Part shown: piece by piece, positions 10,355 through 21,550 of the stretch | How the letters are laid out: each line of letters starts with the position of its first letter | How positions within the stretch are numbered: position 1 is the stretch's first letter | Translations under genes and position numbers: made by a program | Notes under the pieces: generated by a model | Databases searched by the model: none | Told to the model about the DNA's origin: nothing | What the model saw: only the letters and a program-made list of their open reading frames with translations | DNA from: Castanea sativa | Taxonomy: Eukaryota > Streptophyta > Magnoliopsida > Fagales > Fagaceae | Assembly (NCBI RefSeq): GCF_040712315.1 | Contig: NC_134017.1 | Coordinates: forward strand, 57,410,636-57,474,635 | DNA: 64,000 nt | Reading direction: 5' to 3'

Positions 10355-11225
10355 TATAAGGGCTAAAAAAGACCTATAGTGGCATTTGACGAACGCCTCT
10401 ATAAGCCCTACCTTGTAGTGGTGTTTGACAAACGCCACTATAGTCACTTGTAAGAGGATGACCTATAGTGGTGTTTGATAACCGCCACTATAGGCACTTT
10501 TTATTTCAATTTTTTTTTTCCCATTGGACTTTTTTTAAGGGGAAAAAAGACCTATAGTGGCGTTTGGCAAACGCCATTATAGGCCCTTGTAAGAGGATGA
10601 CCTATAGTGGCGTTTGATAACCGCCACTATAGGCACTTTTTATTTCAATTTTTTTTTTCCCATTGGACTTTTTTTAAGGGCTAAAAAAGACCTATAGTGG
10701 CATTTGACGAATGCCTCTACAAGCCCTACCTTGTAGTGGTGTTTGACAAATGCCACTATAGTCACTTGTAAGAGTATGACCTATGGTGGTGTTTGATAAC
10801 CGCCACTATAGGCACTTTTTATTTCAAATTTTTTATTTTCGTTGGACTTTTTTTAAGGGGAAAAAAGACCTATAGTGGCGTTTGGCAAACGCCATTATAG
10901 GCCCTTGTAAGAGGATGACCTATAGTGGCATTTGATAACCGCCACTATAGGCACTTTTTATTTCAATTTTTTTTTCCAATGGACTTTTTTTAAGGGGAAA
11001 AAAGACCTATAGTGGCATTTGACAAATGCCATTGTAGACCCTTGTAAGAGAATGACCTATAGTGGCGTTTGATAACTGCCACTATAGGCACTTTTTATTT
11101 CAATTTTTTATTTTTTTTTCGGTTGGACTTTTTTTAGGGCTAGGGAAAAGACCAATAGAACGCCACTATAGGCCCTTGTAAGAGTATGACCTATAGTGGC
11201 GTTTGATAACCGCCACTATAGGCAC
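10355..11225 (+). repeat. Higher-order hairpin repeats in the CACTA left arm
   Basis: Blocks of GACCTATAGTGGCGTTTG, inverted partner CGCCACTATAGGC, then a poly-T spacer (TTTTTATTTCAATTTT) recur. The marker CTTGTAAGAG.ATGACC appears near 10447, 10586, 10764, 10903, 11042 and 11174, spaced 132-178 bp. Unequal exchange among units would explain the variable spacing. Confidence 0.8.
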
Positions 11226-11974
11226 TTTTTTTTTTCGGTTTAGTTTTTTTTTTTTTTTAATGAAGGCTAGAGGAGGAAAAAAGACCTATAGTGGCATCCG
11301 AAAACCACCATTATAGGCACTTTTTATTTCAGTTTTTTTTTTTCCCTTTCCAGTTGGGTTTTTTTTTTAATAAAGGCTAGAGGAGAAAGAAAACCTATAG
11401 CAACATAAAAAATACTTATGAAACGTAAATTTTTGAACAAAAAAATTCATTATAAATTAACAAATTCAATTAACTTAGGGGAGAGAAAATCAACCTACAT
11501 CCATTTGCCCACCCAATTAATTGGATTAAATGGATATTAACCCAGTTAAACCTAATTAACATTAATGTTTATTGAGTTTTCACTAGGTACCCAATTAGAC
11601 CTAATTATGATCCAACTATCATAATTACAAATCACACAACTCTAAAATACCCCAAAACCACTAAAAATTACCAAAACACCCCTTATAACCTAAAAAATGA
11701 CTGAAATATCCCCGAAACCGAAATACCACCTAAACCTAAAAATGAATGAAATACCCTCGAAACCTAAAATGAGCAAAATAAGCCTGAAACCTAAAAATTG
11801 ATCAAAAAAACTCCCTAAACCTAAAAAATGACCAAAACACCTACTAAATCTAAAAATTACCAAAATACCCCCTAAACGTAAAGATGGGCAATAAATGAGT
11901 AAATGAGTTTTATGTACCCAACCTAATTATTTGGTTTTGTTTGTTCATTTATTATAATGTTGCCTCCATCTTAT

Positions 11975-12345
11975 TCAGAGTGAAGAAGATGCTCATGCTG
12001 ATGTTGATGATGGGGATACACTTGATGATGGTGGTCATGACAGGTTTTTTTGATGGAGTTGTGAGTATTGTCCTTCTGCTCCATGTGTTTATATTGATTA
12101 TGTAGTTTAATTGAATGCATGAGACACACACACAGATATATATATCAAGTTTAGTTGATACAATATTTGGCTTTGTTTGTTTCTTTGTTATAATATTACC
12201 TCCATCTTATTTAGGGTGAAGATGATGCTCATGCTCATGTTGATGATGGGGATGCACTTGGGGATACACTTGATGATGGTGATGACATTTTTTTTTTATG
12301 GAGTTATGATTATTGTCCTGCTACTCCATAGGTAGTTAATTGAAT
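11975..12345 (+). repeat. Duplicated GATGATG-rich segment inside the CACTA element
   Basis: CTCCATCTTATTYAGRGTGA followed by GAAGATGCTCATGCT-type sequence occurs at about 11966 and 12208, about 240 bp apart. One frame reads SEEDAHADVDDGDTLDDG in copy one and DAHAHVDDGDALGDTLDDG in copy two, each stopped soon after. It may be a relic of an acidic coding exon of the parent element; function unknown. Confidence 0.45.
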
Positions 12346-13045
12346 GAACACAAAACATATATATATATATATATAAATTAGGGCCTATTTTGTGTACCCT
12401 TAGAAAATGGTGAATATTAGGCCCTATTTTGTATACCCTTAGAAGGGTGATATGTGTTTGTGTATCCTATGCTTGTGATTTGCCCATATATATATAGCGT
12501 TTGTGGCCCCAACTAGCTATTTTCACTTTATAATAGAAAAAAAAAAATTACTATAGTAAAGTTGTTGGACCTATAGTGGTGTTTGTAAAACGCCAATATA
12601 GACAATTGGTTAGAAATCCGTTCTTGACCTATAGTGGCCGTTGCAAAAGCCGCTATAGGTACACCCCTATAGTGGCGTTTGTAAAATGCCACTATAGGTC
12701 ACTCCTATAGTGGTGTTTACAAACGCTATTATAGGGTTTAAAAAAAAATATTGGCTATAGTGGCATTTCTGAAATGCCACTATAGGTCATACTCTATGGT
12801 GGCATTCTGAAACGCTGCCATAGCATTTAAAAAAAAAAAAACAATTTCAGCCTATAGTGGTGTTTTTGAGAAATGCCACTATAAGTCTATAGTAGCGGTA
12901 CAATAGTGGCGTTTACAAACGCCACTATAAAAATGGGTCTATAGTGGCATTTTTTGGACCTGTAGTGGCGTTTTACAAACGCCACTATAGGTCCTATTTT
13001 TTGTAGTGCTAATATAGCTAAACCAGAACGTAGCAACAATAAATA

Positions 13046-15718
13046 CTATACTTCAGCTTTTAAATATATATAAATTAAGGACCATTGAGGTTAAAAATGA
13101 ACCTTGTTTACTTCATTGCCTACGGAACATGGCCGTAAACACCAACAACAACTTAAGAGGCAAAAGGGAGGGAGAGTTCTAAAATTTTGGATCCATAAGA
13201 GATAAGCAAATAGCAAGAAACGTCCAAGTATATGTTGCTCTTGTGAGAATACAAGTAGCTCATCCATTAAAGTACAATAGATGCGTTGTTGAATGAAAAA
13301 ACAAGCCAATATATATGATACATTGATACTGCCTCAAGCAGAAACTATATACAATGAGAAATGATCTATATACAACCTTTTCACAATATTTTTACAACAA
13401 ATTTTAAGTGGCAAGTTGTTATTAGTTGTTATTATTAGAGCGAAAAAGTAATACCACATAGACTCTCACATCTTACAATCATCACGGATCAAGCAAAAAT
13501 TTCAGAAAAATTCTAAAATTGTTACTTGAACAGAATTTACATTGATCATACAATTAAGCACTTGATACTTTTCATCAGTGTGTAAATTAGGGTTTAAAAT
13601 GTAATATAAAAAATATAAAAATAAAAAGATTATGAATCATCAAAACAACTTTTACTTCATGATCAAAATGAATTTACGGTGTTATTTCTCGACAATGTTA
13701 CATTCACCAACAAACATATCCACAATGTTACAAAAAGTTAAGGGAAAAATCTCAGTCAACTTCTATCACGGCATTTGCATGGAAATGTGCAGGCCCTTGT
13801 CTAAGCTTTTCCTTAAAAACTCTCATATGTGATGCTATATATACACAGAGGTAATGGCTCACTCGAGAGAATGCAACAATAATTCACAAATTATTCCTTC
13901 CATCTTTCTAAATCGTGGGCATTGATAATTTGATACGAGTTTAAAGCTTTGCTCTATGAGTGCACACAATGGAAGCTTGCCATTGAATCCTCGGGGTTGA
14001 TTGCCGGAGCCAAACTGCACCAAGGATTAATCACTTAATGTGACGGAGAAATCACTTCTATCTTAAGAAAGTGAGTTGATTTCCACACCTCGGCTCTCAA
14101 TCAATTAATAAGTTACCTCTCATCTCTTTACTCTACTGGTTTTGCTAATTAGTCTCATATTTTCCTACAAACAGAGACAGTATGTTGAGAAATTGTTCCA
14201 AAAGAATCCGATACAAACTGTACTTCTTCTCCCATAGCCAATAATTATCCAAGGGAAGCATTTTCCATCTCCAGTGTGTACCAGCTGGGACCATGCATAT
14301 AGGAGGAATTTTGTAGTTGGGTAAATTAAGTCTTAAGATAAGCATCCAAAAGAATTCATATTACTTACAAGGTCCAGGATATTCATGCTCGTCTACATAC
14401 AACATACTTAAGCAGACCTTTCTCTAAAGCATAAAGGAACACACTTATCGCCAAGTCAAGCCGGTTTCCCTTCTTGGCATAGACAACGAATATATCAACT
14501 TCGGACAACGACCTTGCACTCCTCAAGAACAGAAGATATTCCTTTCAACTTGTGGATGAGTACTCTTTACAGCTGCTTAATTATTATTTGTATGCAGACG
14601 AGCATGTCCTGGAACTTATTATTTGTATCAACTTCGGACAACGACCTTGCACTCCTCAATTATTATTATTATTATTATGGAGAAGAAAATCTTATTACTT
14701 AATGATGAAGTAACTTAACCATTTTTCATTCACTATTAATCTATCATTTTTTTTAATGCTAAAATTACTGCAAAAAACTTACCCCTTATGTGGAAAAAAA
14801 ATGTGATTGGTGGCATTTCAACAATTACAAGATAATAAGTGAGTATTTGAATTACTTAGTGTGATTGGTGACACAACAATTTGTAAGGCCTATGTAATAA
14901 ATTTTGTATTATTTCTAACATCACTAAATATTTTGGACTTTCTTAAAAGTTAAGGAAAATTTACAAGTCACAATTTTTTATATTAAAAAAAAAATCAACT
15001 TTTTGGGGGCCTTTCTCTATGTGGGGGACCTAGGCCTAGAGTCGGCCTTGCATCCTCGTAATAATGGCATTCTTTGTAGTGGTTAAATTTGTGGTTTGAA
15101 CCCCAACATTATCTACTTATCTCAAAATGGAAGGAAAAAAGAAAAAAAAATGTTGTGATTTATAGGTTAATATAAGGTCTAGGCAAGGAGGGCCAATTGA
15201 GTCCTAACTATAAAGGTGTAGTGACTTAAGTAAAAAAATTTCAATTAATTTCTTCACTTTTTCTCATGCTAGACATCAACTCATACATTGTACTCAACAA
15301 TTACTATAAATCAAACACAATTTGTCAAAGGTTCATTAACTTATTTAGATTTTTTTTTTTTGAAGTGTACCTTATTTATATTATAATTTGACAAAAGGAT
15401 TTTGGAGATTAAAATCTAAATATCTTTTTTGGATAAATTAAAAATGTCAAGAATTTAGATTTGGCCAAATCCACCAAGAATTTTAAAACTTTGAAATCCT
15501 TGTATTTGAAATAATCCAACACCATTAAATTTTAGAAATCCTTAGCCATGCTTCAATTAATAGATTTAAAACGTTATAGTTCCAAATCCCGGATCCAAAC
15601 AATGAATTTTAAAATTTATAAATTTCAAATCAGGGAATTTTAAATTTGTTAATCAAAAATTCAAATTCAAATCCAAATTTAAATTCAAGTATCCAAACGC
15701 AACTTTGATACACTTTAA
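13046..15718. other. Intergenic, possible unidentified minus-strand exons
   Basis: Mostly AT-rich. Two stretches on the minus strand are less AT-rich than their surroundings: 14145-14345, one open frame containing PNYKIPPICMVPAGTHWRW, and about 13850-14040, one frame containing GNQPRGFNGKLPLCALIEQ. I do not recognise a family and see no convincing gene model. TATCAACTTCGGACAACGAC is repeated at about 14491 and 14626, and CCAGGATATTCATGCTCGTC near 14378 has an inverted partner near 14597. About 13355-13440 resembles the inverted-repeat element listed at 62909. Confidence 0.25.
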
Positions 15719-16948
15719 AATTATGATTGTTGGTCATTTGTGAAAGTAAATTTTGTCCCTCTCACTTTTAAGTGAGGGTTGTGAGGCTCACCAATCACCC
15801 CTCATTTGAAATGTGAAAGAAATCCCAAATGGACTTATAATTCTTCATAAGATAAGGGTCATCATTTGAATAGAGAGTGTTCTTATATTCAATGCTTATT
15901 AATATAGCTAACTAATAGTTCAATTCATATTTTATTAGAATCCGATTAATTTCGATAATAATTCAAATGAAGGTAACTTTATGTTGGGAAGATTAAGATA
16001 ATTTATACATAAAATCGTCCTATTATAAAATATATTAGAATTAAAGCTATCCCGTTGATTGAGTCTTGACGTAGGTGGGCCAAATCTAAACCTCGATACA
16101 CTATAGAAAAACGGATCATTTAATTTATAAATTGAAAAATATTAGAATTTCAACTTACGACATCCACTCCTAATGATAGCTATTTATCATTAAACTAAAA
16201 TATCAATCAGTTTTTAATATAGATGGAGTTTGAACTCTAAATTTCTTATTCAACTATCAAAACTTTACTAGTTGAACCAACTAAAACTCACAAAAATATT
16301 AGAGTTACAAGTTTGTTTGTAAAAAAATTTTCAAATTATGATTGTTGGTCACTTGTGAAAGTAAATTTTGTCCCTCTCACTTTTAAGTGAGGGTTGTGAG
16401 GCTCACCAATCACCCCTCATTTGAAATGTGAAAGAAATCCCAAATGGACTTATAATTCTTCATAAGATAAGGGTCATCATTTGAATAGAGAGTGTTCTTA
16501 TATTCAATGCTTATTAATAAAGCTAACTAATAGTTCAATTCATATTTTATTAGAATCCAATTAATTTCGATAATAATTCAAATGAAGGTAACTTTATGTT
16601 GGGAAGATTAAGATAATTTATACATAAAATCGTCCTATTATAAAATATATTAGAATTAAAGCTATCCCGTTGATTGAGTCTTGACGTAGGTGGGCCAAAT
16701 CTAAACCTCGATACACTATAGAAAAACGGATCATTTAATTTATAAATTGAAAAATATTAGAATTTCAACTTATGACATCCACTCCTAATGATAGCTATTT
16801 ATCACTAAACTAAAATATCAATCAGTTTTTAATATAAATGGAGTTTGAACTCTAAATTTCTTATTCAACTATCAAAACTTTACTAGTTGAACCAACTGAA
16901 ACTCACAAAAATATTAGAGTTACAAGTTTGTTTGTAAAAAAATTTTCA
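15719..16948. repeat. 615-bp tandem duplication, two nearly identical copies
   Basis: TTATGATTGTTGGTCAYTTG begins at 15721 and 16336, and the two 615-bp units match almost base for base to the shared end GTTTGTTTGTAAAAAAATTT. Only a handful of substitutions are visible, so the duplication is young. No ORF or known element is recognised within the unit. Confidence 0.95.
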
Positions 16949-17009
16949 AACCATTGTGATTCAAAGAAAACTATTTCTCTCTCTAAAAAAAAAGGAAAAA
17001 AAATGTAAT

Positions 17010-17172
17010 GTTACAGTCACAAATTATTTTATAACATTTTTACAAAATGTTAATGTGGCGAACCTCTTATTGGTTTTTATTAAACTTACAATTAATATCA
17101 TTTTTTTATTTATCAATAATGACCCATCACATCAACAGTTTGTAAAAAAATTTGTGAAATAGTATGTAACTC
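17010..17172. repeat. MITE-like foldback element
   Basis: GTTACAGTCACAAATTATTT at the left pairs with AAATTTGTGAAATAGTATGTAAC at the right, followed inward by ACATTTTTACAAA / TTTGTAAAAAAA. An imperfect inverted repeat of about 165 bp without coding capacity. Confidence 0.55.
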
Positions 17173-17279
17173 TAACCTTATTAAAAATAAAATAAAATAA
17201 AAAACTGTGAATCACTTGGGCATTCTTTTAGAAGTAAATTAATTCCCTACTTTTTTTTTTTTGCTAAACTTAATTAATT

Positions 17280-17317
<38 letters not shown>

Positions 17318-17375
17318 ACACGGATTTCATTCAAACATGTTTGGAGGAAATGCTACAAACAGGGACAACTATCAC

Positions 17376-18975
17376 TTAAGCAAGAAGACACACAGGCTGC
17401 ACATGACCCATTTTAACTAAAGATCTGTTAACCCTAACAGTGTTAGCCAAACACTCTTTCTCCTCAAACACATCTCTCACATATTCATCTTGATACATTT
17501 TGAATATATCTGGAGTATACAACTTTGCAGCATGTCTCAACATCTCAAAATCAAATAGTAAAACTGGTGTTGTTTGCCTCATTTTGAACTCTGCTTGTAG
17601 TTCTTGACTTCGCTTATCAGACAATACTCTAGAGTAATATCCAAAAAATTGCAAGAGACCATGCTTTGGCTTCAAGTATTTCTTCAACACAGTTATTCAT
17701 TGACTCACTACATTGAATGTTTTTCATATCAGCAGTGAACATATGTCGACCGTATACCATACACCATTTCTCTTTCACATCAAATATTTCATGCAACCAT
17801 GGATTATCAATTAGATCGTATGTCTCAAGCATGTTATTCCAAGCAACTATCCATTCATTTTCATCTTCAAAATCATACATACAGTTACTAAAATCATTTC
17901 GAAATTAGCTTGATGAATTAAATAAATGATGTACACGCTTAGCAGCATCCTAATAAATATGCCACACACATAGACGATGATTTGATTCAGGACACACATC
18001 TTCTATTGCATTAGCCATTGCAGCAGATTGATCTGTAAATATAGTTCTTGGTTGTTTCCCTGACATTGCACTCAAAAAAGTTTCAAACAACCACTTAAAT
18101 GACATTATAGTTTCATCATAAAGTAAAGCTGCACCAAAGATAATTGATTGTTTATAATGATTAACCCCAATGAATGGAGCAAAGGGTCGACGATATGAAT
18201 TCGTGCGATAAGTGATGTCAAAACATATAACATCCCCAAAGTGTCCATAATCAACTATAGATCTAGAATCAGCCCAAAAAATATTCAAAATTTGATTATC
18301 ATCATCAAGTTGTATAGAATAAAAATAAGATGGATCTTCTAATTGCATCTTTCTAAAGTGATCCATCATAGCACGACCATCTCCTCTCTTTAAAGCCTCT
18401 CTCCTCTTAGAATTTACATGATTTTTATAGTCAACATTCAAAAAACCAAGATTTTCATAACCACCAACTTGCATGCTCAACAAATCTATGGTTTGTTTTA
18501 TTGATACCCCAGATTTTTCTGCATCATCTACAAAAGCTTGTTGGGCAGGTGTAATTTTCCTATTTGATCTTAACATATGTTTCATTGGAGAATGAGCAAA
18601 CTCATGATTATGTTGTTTGTGAAAAGAAACGACTTCTAACATACCATCTTTTTGAAGTTAACAAGTTATTTGTGCTAGACAACCAATTCATGAAATAGGG
18701 TGATGGAAAGATACCTGTTCAATACGTTTGTCAATAGCTCATTCACCTTCTTTTGAACAACAAAATGTTCTCCTCTTAACATATCCAGCACTCCTCGCCT
18801 AACATACTGTTTCCTTACACTAAAGCCCATTCTATGAGCAAATTCTTTGTAAAATTCATACACACTATCATCACAATCAAAATTCATTCCAATCATTGGT
18901 GGCTTAATTTCCTTATTGTGCTTAGTCGGGGTGTTCGAACTGCCATCAATAGGTTTTACTTGAGCTTCTTCCTAA
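17376..18975 (-). pseudogene. FAR1-type MULE transposase, broken
   Basis: Reading on the minus strand: about 18975-18680 carries a FAR1 DNA-binding domain (GMNFDCDDSVYEFYKEFAHR, GFSVRKQYVRR). 18642-17950 carries SFHKQHNHEF, the linker, and the MULE catalytic core (FWADSRSIVDYGHFGDVICF, then FDITYRTN, FAPFIGVNHY, TIFTDQSAAMANAIEDVCP, HRLCVWHIY). 17880-17700 and 17690-17376 carry the C-terminal part (VRDVFEEKECLANTV). DDE-type landmarks (D of FDITYRTN, D of FTDQSAAM) are present. Breaks: at least two in-frame stops just after HIY (about 17951 and 17905), a frameshift near 17690, and a disrupted junction at 18645-18675. Like FAR1/FRS proteins in origin, but it lies inside TIRs and is a transposon gene. 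The last 30 or so residues are encoded inside the left TIR. Confidence 0.85.
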
Positions 18976-19568
18976 ATCCAAAAACCAATAAAAAGCAATA
19001 GTGTTAAGAATATTCAATATGAAAAATAATATTCAATTTTTTTAATAAAGCCAGCAAAAAAACCGTAGTTGCTTATAGTCTTACAAACAGTATTCAGAAC
19101 TCAAAATACCTAAACATCCTATTTAACAAAAATTATACTCAAAAACTCCCAAAAAATAACTACTATATAAATCCTTGCCACCAACAATAAATACCCATTC
19201 AAAACCAACAAAACCATAAGCCCTTAAGCTATAGAACTCAGCTATGGTAAGAACCATAAGGACATATATTCAAACTTCAAATATAATGCAATTTGAGAAA
19301 CCAATTTGAGGAAATAATTATCTTTAAAAAAAAATTAGACCTGAACAAATTGAGAACCATTGCATTTGTCACTGTCAAGGAGAATGCCAAGAATCGATGG
19401 AGCGGTAGGAGCGGTGGTCCTTGGGGTGAATTTATGGGAGCGGCATCGGTTGAGTGAGAAACTGAATGGGGCGGAATCAGCGAAAGGGGAAGTGGGTGAA
19501 GAGGAGGAATGGAGATATGGTTCAATGAGATCGGCAGCTGCTACATGTGGCCGCCGTCGATTCCGCCT

Positions 19569-19766
19569 CTGTCTTCTTGCCGGTCAGAGTTTGCTGAGAA
19601 AATAGAGGTGGAGGAGATGAGAGAGAGGCATTCAGTGTCTTCTTGCCGGTCTGAGTTTGCTGAGAAAACAGAAGTGGAGGAGATGAGAGAGAGGCGTGAA
19701 GCTGTCTTCTTGCCGATCTGAGCTTGCTGAGAAAACAGAAGTGAAGAGATGAGAGAGAGAGGCGTG
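19569..19766. repeat. 66-bp minisatellite, three copies, inside the MULE
   Basis: TGTCTTCTTGCCGGTCWGAG starts at about 19570, 19636 and 19702, each followed by TTTGCTGAGAAAA.AGA and GAGATGAGAGAGAGGC. The third copy is slightly diverged. It lies between the transposase 5' side and the right TIR. The short ORFs across it are repeat artefacts. Confidence 0.85.
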
Positions 19767-19951
19767 AGGTGTGAGGCTGTTGTGGGTGAGAGATGTGTTA
19801 GAGGAGAAAGAGTGTTTGGCTAACACTATTAAGGTTAACAGATCTTCAGTTAAAATGGGTCATGTGCAACAAGCCTATGTGTCTTCTTGCTTAAGTGACA
19901 GCTGTCCCTATTTGTAGCATTTTCTCCAAACATGTTTGGAGGAAATTCGTG

Positions 19952-19990
<39 letters not shown>

Positions 19991-20015
19991 TATTTTTTTT
20001 TTTTTTTCTTTTTTT

Positions 20016-20153
20016 GAAAATATTTTCTTAAAAATTGAAAAAGTATTGACAATTTTTTCAATTCTTAAAAAAATATTTTTAAAAATAAAAAATTTAGGAC
20101 ATACAGACCCTATTTGTAGCATTTTCTCCAAACATGTTTGGAGGAAATTCGTG

Positions 20154-20190
<37 letters not shown>
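20016..20190. repeat. Second, isolated MULE right terminus with TA tract
   Basis: CCCTATTTGTAGCATTTTCT through GGAGGAAATTCGTGTCA at 20108-20156 repeats 19906-19954 without visible change and is again followed by (TA)n. The 120 bp between the TA tracts form an imperfect inverted repeat (AATATTTTCTTAAAAATTGAA versus TTCAATTCTTAAAAAAATATT). It may be a terminal fragment left by an abortive or nested event. Confidence 0.7.
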
Positions 20191-20195
<5 letters not shown>

Positions 20196-20644
20196 GTGAC
20201 ATGAACACCATTTTAGGTCATTGTTTGTTAGCAAAATATAGTCAAAACTTCACGTCTTTACATGTCATTAATTTGCTTCCAGCAGATAGTCCTGACAAAT
20301 GACAATTCAGCAATTGTATTTATTACTTCGCAGCCAACTAATTACTACTATTTTCTATAAAATAAAAATAAAAATAAAAAACACCGGTTACTACTAGTTC
20401 TGCAATTTTATCTAGCTCTGGACAGTTCAGCAATTTGGTTTAAGCTGTCAAACTTTTTTTTTTTAAAGGAAAAACAGAATAAATAGAAGGTATCAGGTAC
20501 ACTTTAATTATTAGGTGTTATTTCCCAAAAAAAAAATCAATTATAAATAATAAAAAACTTGTTGCATGCAAGCCTAGCTCCAGAAGACTCCTTTTAATTA
20601 TGAAGCAGTAGGTATCCCCTACTAGTGCCCAACCTCGAAGCTAG

Positions 20645-20654
20645 GACCTACACA

Positions 20655-20686
<32 letters not shown>

Positions 20687-20776
20687 GTGATATAAGAAAT
20701 ACCTGTAGTCTAATCTTTTCAAAAAGCTTTTATCTGCCTCAACTCATCACCTTGCTCGTGCTGGTCTCCTTCAAAG
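20645..20776 (+). promoter_or_regulatory. Probable core promoter and leader exon of the CAT gene
   Basis: A (CT)n tract at about 20653-20688 is followed by GATATAAGAAATA, a plausible TATA element at about 20690. The leader would run to CTTCAAAG|GTATTC at 20776/20777, a good splice donor, with the matching acceptor TTTTTCAG at 22814, seven bases before the CAT start codon. Positions are inferred from signals alone. Confidence 0.4.
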
Positions 20777-21480
20777 GTATTCATGCCTAGCTTAAAATTT
20801 TTTTTTAACTATTTTCATAAATATGCAGCCATTCGTTCATTCGTTGTCAATCTTTTTCTTTGTTGGCTTAGAGTGCTTTTACTGCTTTCTTTTCTTGTCT
20901 TCACTGTAAGTTATAAAAAAACTGATTACTGCATGTAGCCCTCTGTTTCTATTTCTTTCTCCTTTTCTTTTTTTGCTAGAAGATAGAAAGCAAATTTCGC
21001 CTTTGATCTTCTCCTTTAAAAAAAAATTTTAATGACAAAGATTAAGGATATTGTAGATATGAAAACTATGAATAAATATCGTTCGGTCACGGCTTTAGTA
21101 CTGTACTTTATACTTATACTCAACTAATGGCAATATGATAGGAATCTTTTTTTTTTTTTTAAGTCCTTTGATTACTTTATTTGAAAATAATAATAATGTG
21201 GTTACCCGTTACTTTTTTTATTATTAAGTATAGAGTAGAACAATCAAAACTTTTTTGTTGGATAAACGAATAGTACATACGCTTTGGAATTTAAAGAAAG
21301 GTGCACGAAGTATACCATAGTGCAATTATATGGATTATAATTTATATCCCATTCCCATATGATTTATATCCCATACCCGAATGGTACATATTCGGCACAA
21401 TTTTGTTTTGACCTAGCCAACATAGTTAGGTGGATGTGAGAAAATTAGAGGACTCAATTAGAGGGTATTCTTTCCCTGCA

Positions 21481-21550
<70 letters not shown>

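Larger units (their letters stand above)
10093..13008 (+). mobile_element. Complete non-autonomous CACTA (En/Spm) element, 2916 bp
   Basis: It starts CACTACAAAAAACTGGGCCT at 10093 and ends with the reverse complement of CACTACAAAAAATAGGACCT at 13008, giving near-perfect inverted repeats that continue into CTATAGTGGCG. The 3-bp CTA at 10090-10092 and 13009-13011 is the target duplication expected for CACTA elements. Both ends carry long arrays of CTATAGTGGCGTTTG and its reverse complement, spaced as hairpins with A/T-rich loops. There is no transposase ORF, so it is non-autonomous and would need enzyme in trans. The middle (11400-12540) is AT-rich with two copies of a GATGATG-rich segment. Confidence 0.9.
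17317..19953 (-). mobile_element. Mutator-like element (FAR1/Jittery type), long TIRs, in a TA microsatellite
   Basis: The left end GACACGGATTTC..CAAACATGTTTGGAGG and the right end (reverse complement GACACGAATTTC..CCAAACATGTTTGGAG) begin inverted repeats of about 160 bp, running to about 17478 and 19790. They include GCTACAAAYAGGGACA, ACTTAAGCAAGAAGACACA, GACCCATTTTAACT and TTAGCCAAACACTCTTTCTC. Both ends abut (TA)n runs (17283-17315 and 19954-19987), so the target duplication is hidden in TA repeats. Inside is a minus-strand FAR1-type transposase pseudogene. Mutator-like elements that prefer TA microsatellites (MuTAnT) have been described in Medicago; this looks similar in habit. The exact ends are uncertain by a few bases. 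Confidence 0.8.

Noticed and set aside
17950..18896. A host FAR1-RELATED SEQUENCE transcription factor gene
   Set aside because: It lies between long TIRs and has stops and a frameshift; it is better explained as a MULE transposase relic.
19932..20204. Overlapping Tyr/Ile/Lys ORFs on both strands
   Set aside because: TA and poly-A/T tracts around the MULE right end.
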